Shown here in pieces: positions 30,101-37,457 of a stretch of 64,000 bases of DNA. The stretch lies in NCBI GenBank assembly GCA_046327715.1, contig JAXLXY010000010.1, forward strand, positions 62,001 through 126,000, given 5' to 3'. The number at the start of each line of letters is the position of its first letter. The first letter of the stretch is position 1. This DNA comes from JADJOM01 sp046327715. Its GTDB lineage: Bacteria; Gemmatimonadota; Gemmatimonadetes; Gemmatimonadales; GWC2-71-9. The position numbers and the translations under genes were made by a program. A model generated the notes under the pieces. That model worked only from the letters and a program-made list of their open reading frames with translations. It had not been told where the DNA came from and did not search any database.

Positions 30101-33100
30101 TCCGCGCCCCGCGTGGGCTATGGTCGGCGCATCGCGGGCAATCCACTGGAGCGGACGATCGCCGAGGTGCAGTGGTTCGGCACCTTCGTTCCCTTCGCGG
30201 GACCAGCCATGGACTACTCCGTGGACGCGTTCGGGGCGCCAACGTATGTCCTGGATGGGTCGGGACCAGGGACCGGGCTTCAAGGCACCAACGCAGCCAC
30301 CGTCCGGCACATCGTCAGGGACAGTGTTGGCCAGCCGCTCCGGATCGTGAGCAATCGGTATTCGCAAGTCATGGCCGACTCCGTCGTCTATCAATACGAT
30401 GCACTCGGCCGAGTCACCCGGCTGATCCGGACTACGCTGGAGGTCAGTGGGGCTGGCCAAGTCCGGTCCCTTGATACCCTCACGTTTGCATACGACTCGG
30501 TGACCTTGGCCGCTGGGGCGGCCTGGTGCTCCCGCTTGCGCTCTGCCCGTGACGCGTATGGTGGGCGGGATACGGTCACGTATCACTCCACTGGCGCCGG
30601 GCGCTGCCTGCCGGCAACGATTACAGGCAAGTCCGGCGACCGCACCACGTTCACGTACGCCAACGCCAACAACCCCCTGGCCGGATCGCCTGCGGGGCTG
30701 CGCCCGGTAAAGGTCGTCGACCCCAACGGCAATGCGGACTCGGCAACGTATGCGACGAGTTCCTGGAACACTGAGTCCCTCGTCCAGCCGATGGGGGCAA
30801 TCATCCGCGCATACTACAACAACTTCGGGCGCCAGGACTCGGTCGTCGACCCGATGGGGAAGCGAAGCGTTGTCATCACAGATCTTTCCGGCCGGATCCG
30901 CTTCGCCCAGGTCGGGTCGGGCTCTCTGGCACCGGTGACAAGAACGACCTATGACAAGGGGGGGCAGGTCTCCGAGGTGGCGGTGTACGCGGGAAGTGTT
31001 GAGGTGGATACCGTCGTCCCGGCCGCAGCGCAGAAGACCACGACGTACTATGACCCCCTCGGGCGCGCCGATTCGGTGATCGGCCCTGGTGGGCGTTCCA
31101 TTTCTCCCACCGGATTCCAGGCCCGGAAGCAGAGCTGGGCCACCCGGGACGGGTTCGGGAACCCACGCTGGGAGTACCCCGGCAACGGTGCCTACGTGAG
31201 TCGCATTTACAATGCCCGTGGGCAGGTCATTGAATCCACCGAAAGCCAAGTCTATCCCGGGTTCAGCGCGGATGGGGAGCGCTTCGCGGACACCCAGACC
31301 AACACCTGGTGGTCCACGATGGGCCTCGTCACCGGAAAGGTCCAGAGCGCCGGCCTGTTCTTCAAGTACACCTATGACGCGGAAGGGCGGGTCGAGAGCA
31401 ATTCCAGCCGCGATCCCTTCCGCCCGGACACGGCGTACAACTTCCGCAGCTACACCTACAGCCGGACTGGCCAGCTCCGTTCGGAGCAGGTCCGGTTCGG
31501 GGTTGGCACCACCGCGGATGTGCGCCGCTGGTTCTACTACAACCGTCGCGGGCAGCGAACCGTCGTGGTCGATACCGTGAATGCCGCGGGAGTGACGGGC
31601 GAGCGGGTGGGGCGCACCGAGTATGCCTACGACTCCACCTCGGGCAGGCTCAAGGCGATCGTGGGCCGTCTCGGCTCGCCGACCGGGCCTGTCTACGACA
31701 GCGTCGCATTTACCTATGACAGTGGCGGCCGTGAGGTGCAGCGGAAGGTCTATCCCGGAGGCCCCAACAGCACCCCGCTGACCACCACCACCGTGTACGA
31801 CGCGCTGGGGCGCGTGGCGGGCATCGCCTCGGTCGGGGTGGGGACCAAGTACAGCGCATCGAACGCCACCTACAACCTCGTCGGCGACCTGCTGAACTTC
31901 ACCTCGGTCGAGCCTGGCGCGACCGCCGGGTGGCACCAGTATGGCTACAGCACCGACGGCACCCGTCGGCTCCTGACCGCCGTTGACGGGGCACTGTCAC
32001 ACGTCTGGTCGTACGACGCGTTCGGCAACCGCCTCACGGAAGTGGATGCCACCACGATCGTCGGCTCCCCGGTCTGCCCGAGCACCATGAACATGGTGCA
32101 CGACAGCGACAATCGGGTGCTGCGGCGGTACCGCGCCGGCGGCCCGACGGGCGCATGCCCGCTGGCACGCTACTACACCGACCAGGCCGGACGCCGCCTG
32201 GGAGAGCGGGACACCACCTGGGCCAGCCCGCCCTACGGGGGCCTCAAGTCGGTGCTGACCTACACGGCCAGCGGCAAGCTCTACTTCTCCGTCACCCCAT
32301 CGGGAGACCTCTCGCAGAACGACTTCAACTGGCACTGGTACGATGCGGAGGGGCGTCGGGTCATGTCGCAGCTGGCAAGCCTCAACTACCTCGCGCCCTT
32401 CCCGCACCCGGACAGCGTCAGCGGCTATCGGACGTACTACGTCTACGACGGCAGTGATGTGGCCATGGAGCTGGTGCGGACGGGCGGCACCTGGCGGGTG
32501 GACCGGCGCTTCCTGAGCGGTGGCCTGGATCGGCCCATTGGCGGCCGCCTCTTCACGGGGACCACCTACCAGAACATCGTGTTCGTCACGGACCGCGGCG
32601 GCAGCGTGGTCGACGCCCTGGACAGTGCCGGGGCCGGTGTCAGCAACCCGGCCTACTTCCCCCGCAATGCCTTTGGCGCACTGGCCGGCGTCACGGGATC
32701 CGGGGGCGTACCCCTGGGAGGGGTAGGGTTTGCCGGGGCAGGGACGCCCAATGCCCGGGGTGGGTTTGTGTACCTCCGGAATCGGTGGTATGATCCTCAG
32801 ACCGGTCGGTTCCTCACCCAGGATCCCATCGGGCTGGCGGGCGGGGTCAATCTGTATGCGTATGCGGGCAACAACCCGATCGCGCTCAGTGATCCTTATG
32901 GACTCTGCGTTCCCCCGCTTACGCCTTTGTGCCTCGTTGCCTACGGCATCCTCATTGGGACGACGGTCAGTGCCGGGACGCGGGTTGCGTACAATGCAGC
33001 CCAACACAGGCCACTGGCTGAGAACGCGCAGGGGGACTTGGCTCGAGGAGCCATATTGGGAGCCGGGGCGGGCGTAGTTTCTGCTGTCGGAGCAGCACCA

Positions 33101-33433
33101 GCACTATCAACGGAGGCGGCGACGGCCGGTGCCGCAGGTTCTCGAGCGATGTCAACGCTCGACCGGCTCGAAACGAAGTTCAGTAACCAGCTTGACCATC
33201 TCACCGCGCGCGACCTAGAAGGAGCGACCAAGGACCTCGCGGGTGAGTTTAGCGGTGGGCAGCATTTGAAGGAGGTTCGCGAGGCCGCTCGCGGCTTGGC
33301 CAGCGGCATTCGGGTCATCAACAACATGCTCCAGAACCCGAATCTCGCAGCAGACGCTCGACAAAGGGCTACGCAGCTACTTGAGCAGATGACAGACAAA
33401 CTCAACGAGGTTAGGCAGACTCTGAACCAATGA
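27158..33433 (+). CDS. Full-length Rhs/YD-repeat polymorphic toxin
   Basis: About 2,091 residues. N-terminal Sec-like signal (about 24-55, IRHIAAFAVSLGALLLQPLS), Ig-like beta domains (about 60-700), then dozens of YD repeats (for example RYNASSTRLDSIVDPTGRAM, YDALGRVTRLI, YDPLGRADSVI). The Rhs core end is NRWYDPQTGRFLTQDPIGLA near residue 1875-1895. After DPYGL comes a hydrophobic segment and a tip of about 170 residues ending in a helical region with FSNQLDHLTARDLEGATKDL and GGQHLKEVREAARG. From memory this resembles the 'polymorphic toxin type 28' domain; I could not check it. Starts at 27137 (GTG) and 27176 (ATG) are also possible. The immunity gene overlaps by ATGA. It follows the T2SS operon co-directionally. 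Confidence 0.88.
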   Translation: MRYAFVMAGTPGANQGRQLSRSTPVPSLHPIRHIAAFAVSLGALLLQPLSRLAGQIVPLAGACGTVPANPCHPGANISPALQGPFVRAPESGPHTYTFAVGNNGNTGGQFEISCTPSSPQTICAASPASFHLMPAEEQTVEVSYSVLGLGTYSHALEVYAAADESPGAYVEDFQGVFTVGTVTVAGAAIVSHVWPANGMEAAVLDTFVATYWHPTGINLAASRLLIDGRDSTVRLTGNMTASSYRAPLHPGNGYHDWTSLVCANNGRCDSVSTVFSAVGPTSLALDDSLPPTVNPLGSGALLGPLNPPPEDLQGCGVDVGDPEIAFTAPLGHVTQPSPAGRVYIASTDTSHPYLTIRTQTLAWLQNKSITCQQFTMLQRTDFNYAYFASAPETDPHWATYPYDDLGAALLRHLDAFTGDPIDLAMWRPSHGPRRPARPGAEIDVPPQRFAGPLRSRQVSRARSWRGAMLPDPGPIDSTSWRVELNGVVIINNSQAVGGSGVIGLTAGRLLQSAQVPLANPNFHTAANGGWNELVASISDTAGRTTRIRVRFVSDAPATPGGPAPLVVVPQRDFTHLDQGECAASGLFQCEGVTLAFGVNGFVSRDRERSLHLVYRSASQKARTPIPLRISIAKTQKAPDSLWVVPHLSGIPDSGRITRYAGAQGTVTGVNATNIAEDQDQVRIVASEVDTAGGTAAIRTVRHAVRSWFRSGIAPAFRDDTVSQDVVQLYLTDSTVTRFGQGWQLAELGRLVLTGTAGALQFKGAPAAVWVSGDGSYTVFRKLGGTWVAAPGETARMTQYASPQSDGTLYVLYLSSGASLGFRSDGWQLWSKDLLGNATRYRYNASSTRLDSIVDPTGRAMAFTYFATGKRKGYVRNIQVRRSTSRTDTIAVAKLDYDTVSSATAVRLSRFMVIRGPAQVDTTRVTYKSGAPGAFVDSIVDPRHTVSKPVVTRLTWDAILWAPESVTRPLNGVSHARQAWRRSAPRVGYGRRIAGNPLERTIAEVQWFGTFVPFAGPAMDYSVDAFGAPTYVLDGSGPGTGLQGTNAATVRHIVRDSVGQPLRIVSNRYSQVMADSVVYQYDALGRVTRLIRTTLEVSGAGQVRSLDTLTFAYDSVTLAAGAAWCSRLRSARDAYGGRDTVTYHSTGAGRCLPATITGKSGDRTTFTYANANNPLAGSPAGLRPVKVVDPNGNADSATYATSSWNTESLVQPMGAIIRAYYNNFGRQDSVVDPMGKRSVVITDLSGRIRFAQVGSGSLAPVTRTTYDKGGQVSEVAVYAGSVEVDTVVPAAAQKTTTYYDPLGRADSVIGPGGRSISPTGFQARKQSWATRDGFGNPRWEYPGNGAYVSRIYNARGQVIESTESQVYPGFSADGERFADTQTNTWWSTMGLVTGKVQSAGLFFKYTYDAEGRVESNSSRDPFRPDTAYNFRSYTYSRTGQLRSEQVRFGVGTTADVRRWFYYNRRGQRTVVVDTVNAAGVTGERVGRTEYAYDSTSGRLKAIVGRLGSPTGPVYDSVAFTYDSGGREVQRKVYPGGPNSTPLTTTTVYDALGRVAGIASVGVGTKYSASNATYNLVGDLLNFTSVEPGATAGWHQYGYSTDGTRRLLTAVDGALSHVWSYDAFGNRLTEVDATTIVGSPVCPSTMNMVHDSDNRVLRRYRAGGPTGACPLARYYTDQAGRRLGERDTTWASPPYGGLKSVLTYTASGKLYFSVTPSGDLSQNDFNWHWYDAEGRRVMSQLASLNYLAPFPHPDSVSGYRTYYVYDGSDVAMELVRTGGTWRVDRRFLSGGLDRPIGGRLFTGTTYQNIVFVTDRGGSVVDALDSAGAGVSNPAYFPRNAFGALAGVTGSGGVPLGGVGFAGAGTPNARGGFVYLRNRWYDPQTGRFLTQDPIGLAGGVNLYAYAGNNPIALSDPYGLCVPPLTPLCLVAYGILIGTTVSAGTRVAYNAAQHRPLAENAQGDLARGAILGAGAGVVSAVGAAPALSTEAATAGAAGSRAMSTLDRLETKFSNQLDHLTARDLEGATKDLAGEFSGGQHLKEVREAARGLASGIRVINNMLQNPNLAADARQRATQLLEQMTDKLNEVRQTLNQ

Positions 33434-33909
33434 CCGGCCAGCGAGAGTTCCCGGAACTCGATCCCCGACGGGAGACCAATGCCCTCCTTAGATCGATGTC
33501 GCAACTGTCAGACGACCACGAGCGGGAAGCGACGCCCCTGATGGCCGCGCTGCTTCACCATGGAGATCCGGACGTCCGGCAAGAGGCGTTGCGCAAACTG
33601 ACGGTCCATTGGAAGAACCCCGGTTATCGGCAAGCCGCGCGTGACGCGGTGGCGAACGATCCAGATGAAGGCGTGCGCGCGACGGCAGCCTTCGGGATTG
33701 CCTCTCTCTCCACAAAGGAGACTGCAGTGGATGACACGAGTCTGCTGCTCCCAGTGGTGCGTGCCGAGCACTTGGGGCCCGAATTGCGGATCTCAGCCTA
33801 CGAGGCTCTCCTGCTGCTGCATGGCCGGAGAGACTTGCCCCCCCTAGACCCGGTAGTGGATCCTCGAGCAGCCATCGATTGGGACTGGATCGGGTCGCTC
33901 ACCCGATAG
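33430..33909 (+). CDS. HEAT-like immunity protein of the Rhs toxin
   Basis: A 159-residue soluble protein of alpha-helical repeats: MAALLHHGDPDVRQEALRKL, RDAVANDPDEGVRATAAFGI and HLGPELRISAYEALLLLHGR are HEAT-type units. Its start lies inside the toxin stop (ATGA), the usual arrangement for a toxin-immunity pair and the same as for the other two pairs in this island. Inhibition of the Rhs tip is inferred from that position. The 33910-33991 gap has a weak GGGGTAC...GTACCCC hairpin. Confidence 0.8.
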   Translation: MTGQREFPELDPRRETNALLRSMSQLSDDHEREATPLMAALLHHGDPDVRQEALRKLTVHWKNPGYRQAARDAVANDPDEGVRATAAFGIASLSTKETAVDDTSLLLPVVRAEHLGPELRISAYEALLLLHGRRDLPPLDPVVDPRAAIDWDWIGSLTR

Positions 33910-33991
33910 CAACGAATCCGACGCCAACAAAGCACGAAGGGGTACTCCACTAGGGTACCCCGTCGGAACTTCCAGAGGCGCCGCCGTGTGC

Positions 33992-34330
33992 TCACCCGGC
34001 TACGCTAGTCCGGCCTCGTGAAACAAGCAGCGCATCGACGACCTTGAGCACTGCTCGCTGATCATCGAACGGTAGCGCTGCGACCTGCTGGAGGCGCTTC
34101 ATGAGGCGCGCCGTATTGGGGCGCGGCCCTTCCGGGAGGGCCTTCACCACGAGCAGTTCGTCCGTGGACACGCGGAGAGCCAAGGCCAGCGCAGGGAGCT
34201 GCGGCCCGGGCGGCTCCGCGCCCTCGCACCCGAAGTACGCGATCATCCGATTGGAGCGTGCCACCCTGGCACCCACCTCGTCCTGGGTGAGCCCGCGACT
34301 CTGCCACTCCCGCTTGGAGCGGCTGCTCAA
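33992..34330 (-). CDS. XRE-type HTH protein, copy 1
   Basis: About 112 residues: an HTH (RGLTQDEVGARVARSNRMIA), then STDELLVVKALPEG and a C-terminal block LMKRLQQVAALPFDDQRAVL shared with the genes at 34358-34756 and 36482-36817. The start is unsure; TTG 34330 is the nearest plausible codon, as the ORF extends upstream without a better one. It is divergent from copy 2 with 27 bases between. A regulatory role over nearby toxin genes is possible. Confidence 0.6.
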   Translation of the reverse strand: MSSRSKREWQSRGLTQDEVGARVARSNRMIAYFGCEGAEPPGPQLPALALALRVSTDELLVVKALPEGPRPNTARLMKRLQQVAALPFDDQRAVLKVVDALLVSRGRTSVAG

Positions 34331-34357
34331 CCAGGCCGGTCGCGGCCGGCGGTAACC

Positions 34358-34756
34358 ATGGGGCGCTGGCGCCTGCAGGACAATGCTCCGCCGAGACGCA
34401 AGCTGCGACGGGGACCGCGCTGCCATCGCCGTGGCCTCACCCAGGCAGAGCTGGGGAAGGCCGTTGGGGCGTCTCAGCGTGTCATTGCCTACTACGAGGG
34501 CGAGGGTGGCCAGCCGCCCGGTGCGCTCCTGGCCGACCTGGCGCGGGCGCTGAAGGTGTTTGCTGACGAGCTGCTCGGCCTCAAAGCCGTGACCGAGAAG
34601 ACCACCCCCAAGGCGGCCCGCCTCCTCAAGCGGCCGCAGAAGATCACCGAGCTCCCGGCCGCGGATCAGCGCACGGTCCTCAAGCTGCTCGATGCCCTCC
34701 ACGAATCCCGCCAGCGCACCAGCCGCCCACGTGCCAAGGCCCGAGGCGCCAGCTGA
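34358..34756 (+). CDS. XRE-type HTH protein, copy 2
   Basis: A 132-residue protein with HTH RGLTQAELGKAVGASQRVIA, then YYEGEGGQPPGALLADLARA, ADELLGLKAVTEK, and C-terminal ELPAADQRTVLKLLDALHES. It is the most complete of three relatives in this island. The basic first 25 residues (RWRLQDNAPPRRKLRRGPRC) look degraded relative to a normal XRE N-terminus. It runs convergently toward the barstar gene. Function as DNA-binding repressor is a family inference. Confidence 0.65.
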   Translation: MGRWRLQDNAPPRRKLRRGPRCHRRGLTQAELGKAVGASQRVIAYYEGEGGQPPGALLADLARALKVFADELLGLKAVTEKTTPKAARLLKRPQKITELPAADQRTVLKLLDALHESRQRTSRPRAKARGAS

Positions 34757-34823
34757 CCCAAAGAAGACGCCAGGCCGCAAGGGCCGGGCTCTCGAGAGTA
34801 GCCTCTAAGCTGTTCCTACGGAA

Positions 34824-35219
34824 TCACAGAGCGAAGACCAAGTGAAACGGCACGCGCTGTCCTCCCCAGTGCTCAGCGGCGGAGAGCCATGACTGCACGA
34901 GCGCTCCGCTCAGGGCCGGTGAGCATTGCCAGAGACCAGCGCTGTTCCTCAGCAGTAAGACGTAGCCCGGGGCTGCCAGCCACTCTAAGTCTCTCAGACA
35001 CTCATCAAGGGCGTCCCAATTGTTACCGAACTCTTCGGGGAAGCTGAAGCCTGCCGCGAGGGCGGACATCAACTGCTCCTTGGTGGAGATGCGGGCAGCG
35101 TCAATCTCGATTAGGCGGCTCTTGCCGGCTTGATCCTGCACACCAGAGCCGTCCGTCTCACTCACAAAGTGAACGCATTCCCACTGTACTTCCGAGAGTC
35201 CGAGGGAAGCTACTGTCAT
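34824..35219 (-). CDS. Barstar-family immunity protein
   Basis: A 131-residue protein. KSRLIEIDAARISTKEQLMS and AAGFSFPEEFGNNWDALDEC are the barstar hallmark, including the Asn-Trp-Asp-Ala-Leu-x-Glu core that plugs the barnase active site, followed by LAAPGYVLLLRNSAGLW. It overlaps the barnase-tip gene by ATGA. Barstar-type inhibitors bind guanyl-specific ribonucleases, which is just what the neighbouring tip encodes. Confidence 0.9.
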   Translation of the reverse strand: MTVASLGLSEVQWECVHFVSETDGSGVQDQAGKSRLIEIDAARISTKEQLMSALAAGFSFPEEFGNNWDALDECLRDLEWLAAPGYVLLLRNSAGLWQCSPALSGALVQSWLSAAEHWGGQRVPFHLVFAL

Positions 35220-35809
35220 GGTGTGATGTCTGTGAAGGTCTTGTAGTGGTCGGTAGTAAGGTACCGCTCGCCATTTTGCCCGGCGACGATCCGCCGGGCG
35301 CCTCGGCCTTGGACACCTGGGGTGGGCACCGTCCACTCAGTGTAATAGCCCTTTTCATTGGCCGGCAACTGCCCCTCCCGATTGTGAAATACGGAGCCGT
35401 CTTTGCCCTTGTAGAGGGGCTCGTTGTTGCTAATGCGGTCCAGGGCGCCATTGACTTCCGGGTCGCCACCCTGGCTAAGAGCCACACCGACCGCGGCATC
35501 GGCGGGGTGCTGACCGCTCGCCATGTCCCGTATGGTGCCGACGATTGCCCCCACGACGCGACCAGCTGCGCTTGACCAAGTGACTTCAGCATTGGCATCG
35601 CACACACCGTGGTTCTTACAGCCCACACCCTCCCAGAAGGTCTCCTTCCGTGGGATGTCGGCGCTGCTCACGTCCGACTGGGTGCAATTTCCTTGCTGGC
35701 TCTCGGGGCAAACGAGGCCAAACGGGTCACTGAAGCTGATCGGGTTATTGCCGGCGTATTCGTAGAGATTGACGCCCCCCGCCAGCCCGATGGGATCCTG
35801 GGTGAGCAA
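35216..35809 (-). CDS. Orphan Rhs tip cassette with RNase Sa/barnase-like toxin
   Basis: A 197-codon open frame without its own proper start (it opens from a TTG). It begins with the conserved Rhs core end TQDPIGLAGGVNLYEYAGNN and DPFGL, then a linker, then the ribonuclease: GYYTEWTVPTPGVQGRGARR (catalytic Glu and Arg), and YLTTDHYKTFTD (catalytic His). This matches RNase Sa/barnase. It is a displaced C-terminal module: its first 54 bp (35761-35814) are identical to those of the second cassette. It could be expressed only after recombination into a full Rhs gene. Barstar follows. Confidence 0.88.
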   Translation of the reverse strand: MLTQDPIGLAGGVNLYEYAGNNPISFSDPFGLVCPESQQGNCTQSDVSSADIPRKETFWEGVGCKNHGVCDANAEVTWSSAAGRVVGAIVGTIRDMASGQHPADAAVGVALSQGGDPEVNGALDRISNNEPLYKGKDGSVFHNREGQLPANEKGYYTEWTVPTPGVQGRGARRIVAGQNGERYLTTDHYKTFTDITP

Positions 35810-35814
35810 GATCC
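35761..35814. repeat. 54-bp direct repeat at cassette start, copy 1
   Basis: Identical, base for base, to 38017-38070. It encodes the Rhs core around DPIGLAGGVNLY. The full Rhs gene has a similar but diverged stretch at 32815-32860. A likely site of homologous exchange. Confidence 0.9.
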
Positions 35815-35881
35815 CCCGGGAGCATCATATCGCCACCCAGGCGGGGTGGCCAGCCGCGGTGACCCCTTGCTTCGGAGGCGC

Positions 35882-35906
35882 TGTACTTGTACAGTAGTAC
35901 TGTACA
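35882..35906 (+). promoter_or_regulatory. YefM-type operator with TGTACA boxes
   Basis: TGTACA at 35888-35893 and 35901-35906, plus TGTACT at 35882-35887 and the palindrome AGTACT at 35896-35901. TGTACA-type palindromes are the known binding sites of YefM antitoxins, so this is probably the autoregulatory operator and promoter region. Confidence 0.75.
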
Positions 35907-35924
35907 ATGCCACGGGAGCCCCGC

Positions 35925-36215
35925 ATGCCGATCCAGACCACCTATTCCAACGCCCGCGAGACCCTCGCCGACCTGTGGCGGGAGGTCGAAGAGCACGGGG
36001 AGATCGTCATCATCAATCGGCGCGGCCATGCGGACGTGGCCCTCATCTCGGCCGCGGAGCTCGGTGGGATTCTGGAGACGGCCCACCTCCTGCGTTCCCC
36101 CGCCAATGCCCGCCGCCTGCTGACGGCCCTTCAGCGCGCCCTGGACGGGCGGACCGCGCCGGCCACGGCGGAGGCGCTGCGGCGGGAGTATGGGCTTGAG
36201 CCGGCCGGCGAGTAG
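35925..36215 (+). CDS. yefM: YefM/Phd-family antitoxin
   Basis: A 96-residue protein: TTYSNARETLADLWREVEEH, then EIVIINRRGHADVALISAAE, ETAHLLRSPANARRLLTALQ. This is the Phd/YefM pattern, with an N-terminal DNA-binding fold and a C-terminal toxin-binding tail. GGGAG lies 6 bases before ATG 35925; an earlier ATG (35907) is less likely because it abuts the operator. Overlaps yoeB by 26 bases. Confidence 0.92.
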   Translation: MPIQTTYSNARETLADLWREVEEHGEIVIINRRGHADVALISAAELGGILETAHLLRSPANARRLLTALQRALDGRTAPATAEALRREYGLEPAGE

Positions 36216-36477
36216 GGCCAGCCGGCGGGCGGTCTTCCAGAAGGAGTTCCGGGAGGACCTCCGCTTCTGGGTCGAGACGGACCGGCGCGTGGCGCTGCGC
36301 TGCCTCGACCTCGTGGAGGCCACGCTGCGCGACCCGTTCGTGGGGCTGGGCAAGCCGGAGGGGCTGAGGCACCTGGGCGCCAACGTCTGGTCCCGGCGCC
36401 TGACCCAGGAGCATCGCGTGGTCTACCTGGTTCGGGACGACCAGATCGATTTCCTGCAGGCGCGGTATCACTACTGA
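36190..36477 (+). CDS. yoeB: YoeB/Txe-family mRNA interferase toxin
   Basis: A 95-residue protein ending in the YoeB signature QARYHY. It has FQKEFREDLRFWVETDRRVA and GKPEGLRHLGANVWSRRLTQ then EHRVVYLV, which hold the catalytic Glu, Arg and His of this RelE-fold ribosome-dependent endoribonuclease. Intact. It is next to a broken HTH gene and lies between two Rhs tip cassettes, where it may stabilise the island. Confidence 0.92.
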   Translation: MGLSRPASRASRRAVFQKEFREDLRFWVETDRRVALRCLDLVEATLRDPFVGLGKPEGLRHLGANVWSRRLTQEHRVVYLVRDDQIDFLQARYHY

Positions 36478-36481
36478 GGGC

Positions 36482-36817
36482 CGCCCGCGCCGCGGCCTCA
36501 CCCCGGCGGAGCTGGGCAAGGCCGTGGGAGCCTCACAGCGCGTGATTCCCTACTACCAGGGGGAGGGTGGCCATCCACCCGGAGCTCTGCTCGCGGACCT
36601 GGTGCGGACGCTCAAGGGCACTTCCGACGAGCTGCTCGGCCTCAAGCCGGCCACGGAGAAGCCGTCTCCCAGGACCGCACGGCTGTTGAAGCGGCTCCAG
36701 AAGATCGAGCAGCTGCCCGCCGCTGATCAGCGCACCGTCCTCAAGCTCCTCGACGCCCTCCTCGAATCGCGCAAGCGGACCGCGCGCCCCCGCTCCAAGG
36801 CTCGGGCTGCTAGCTGA
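36482..36817 (+). pseudogene. XRE-type HTH protein, copy 3, N-terminally truncated
   Basis: It reads GLTPAELGKAVGASQRVIPY, then LLADLVRTLKGTSDELLGLK and KRLQKIEQLPAADQRTVLKL, closely like copy 2 (34358-34756). The start is missing: the reading frame runs back into yoeB without an ATG, and the first internal start (GTG 36524) would cut the HTH in half. Either a 5'-deleted copy or a gene read through from yoeB. A terminator follows. Confidence 0.7.
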
Positions 36818-36847
36818 GAGTGCTCGCGGTAGCCGCGTGGAAACAAG

Positions 36848-36876
36848 AAGGGCACCCGACAAGGGCGCCCTTTCTG
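36848..36876. terminator. Terminator between convergent genes
   Basis: AAGGGCACCC (36848-36857), GACAA loop, GGGCGCCCTT (36863-36872), then TTTCTGTG. One mismatch in the stem. It serves the yefM-yoeB-HTH unit and possibly the opposite strand immunity gene. Confidence 0.8.
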
Positions 36877-36893
36877 TGTTCGTGGCGGTCGCT

Positions 36894-37457
36894 CTACTCC
36901 ACTAGCTCAGCCGAGAGGCATACGGCACCAACGGACCAGATCACGGCGTCCGCACTCAGCTTCCGAGAACCAGGGTCATCCTTGAAGAAACCTTCGAGAT
37001 CACGGTCGAATGTCGCGTAGTCGGCCAGATCTTCAAGCGCCTTTCTTGCCCAAGTTGGCATAGGGAGGGGCGTCGCAGCCACGAAGTCGAATAGTTCGTT
37101 AATCAAGTTGAGAACCTGCGCACCCGGATCCTCCTCCCCCCGCAGGATGAGGTCCACGACCTTCGGGATATCGTAAACGTACGACACCTCTCCTGCGAAC
37201 GGAGCATACTTGCGGAACGCCGGATCGCCCAATCGAAGCGCGTTGTTAGCGCTCGTAGGCTTCGAGAAGAAGATAAGCCTGCCCTCATGCGTCATCGGAC
37301 GGTTCTTGTCATTCCTTGCTACTTCATGATAGAGCACTAGCGCGTGGTACTCCGGCTCCAGTGCTGCCGGCGAAACGCGAATGCCGATGAGTTGAAGTTG
37401 CTCGAAGTTTGTCTCCGAAAACGCAATCCGCTGCTCGGAAGCCATGGAATCACTCAC
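36894..37457 (-). CDS. Putative immunity protein of second orphan tip
   Basis: A 187-residue soluble protein, no family recognised: SETNFEQLQLIGIRVSPAAL, YHALVLYHEVARNDKNRPMT, LIFFSKPTSANNALRLGDPA, VVDLILRGEEDPGAQVLNLI. The GTG start at 37457 overlaps the toxin stop by 4 nt (GTGA), matching the other two toxin-immunity pairs; ATG 37445 is the alternative. Its role as cognate immunity is inferred from this position only. Confidence 0.72.
   Translation of the reverse strand: MSDSMASEQRIAFSETNFEQLQLIGIRVSPAALEPEYHALVLYHEVARNDKNRPMTHEGRLIFFSKPTSANNALRLGDPAFRKYAPFAGEVSYVYDIPKVVDLILRGEEDPGAQVLNLINELFDFVAATPLPMPTWARKALEDLADYATFDRDLEGFFKDDPGSRKLSADAVIWSVGAVCLSAELVE

Noticed and set aside
35246..35765. 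Plus-strand frames over the barnase cassette
   Set aside because: Antisense shadows; the minus strand carries the complete RNase motifs and barstar.
36524..36817. HTH copy 3 as an intact small gene from GTG 36524
   Set aside because: That start would delete the first half of the HTH; a truncated copy is more consistent with copy 2.
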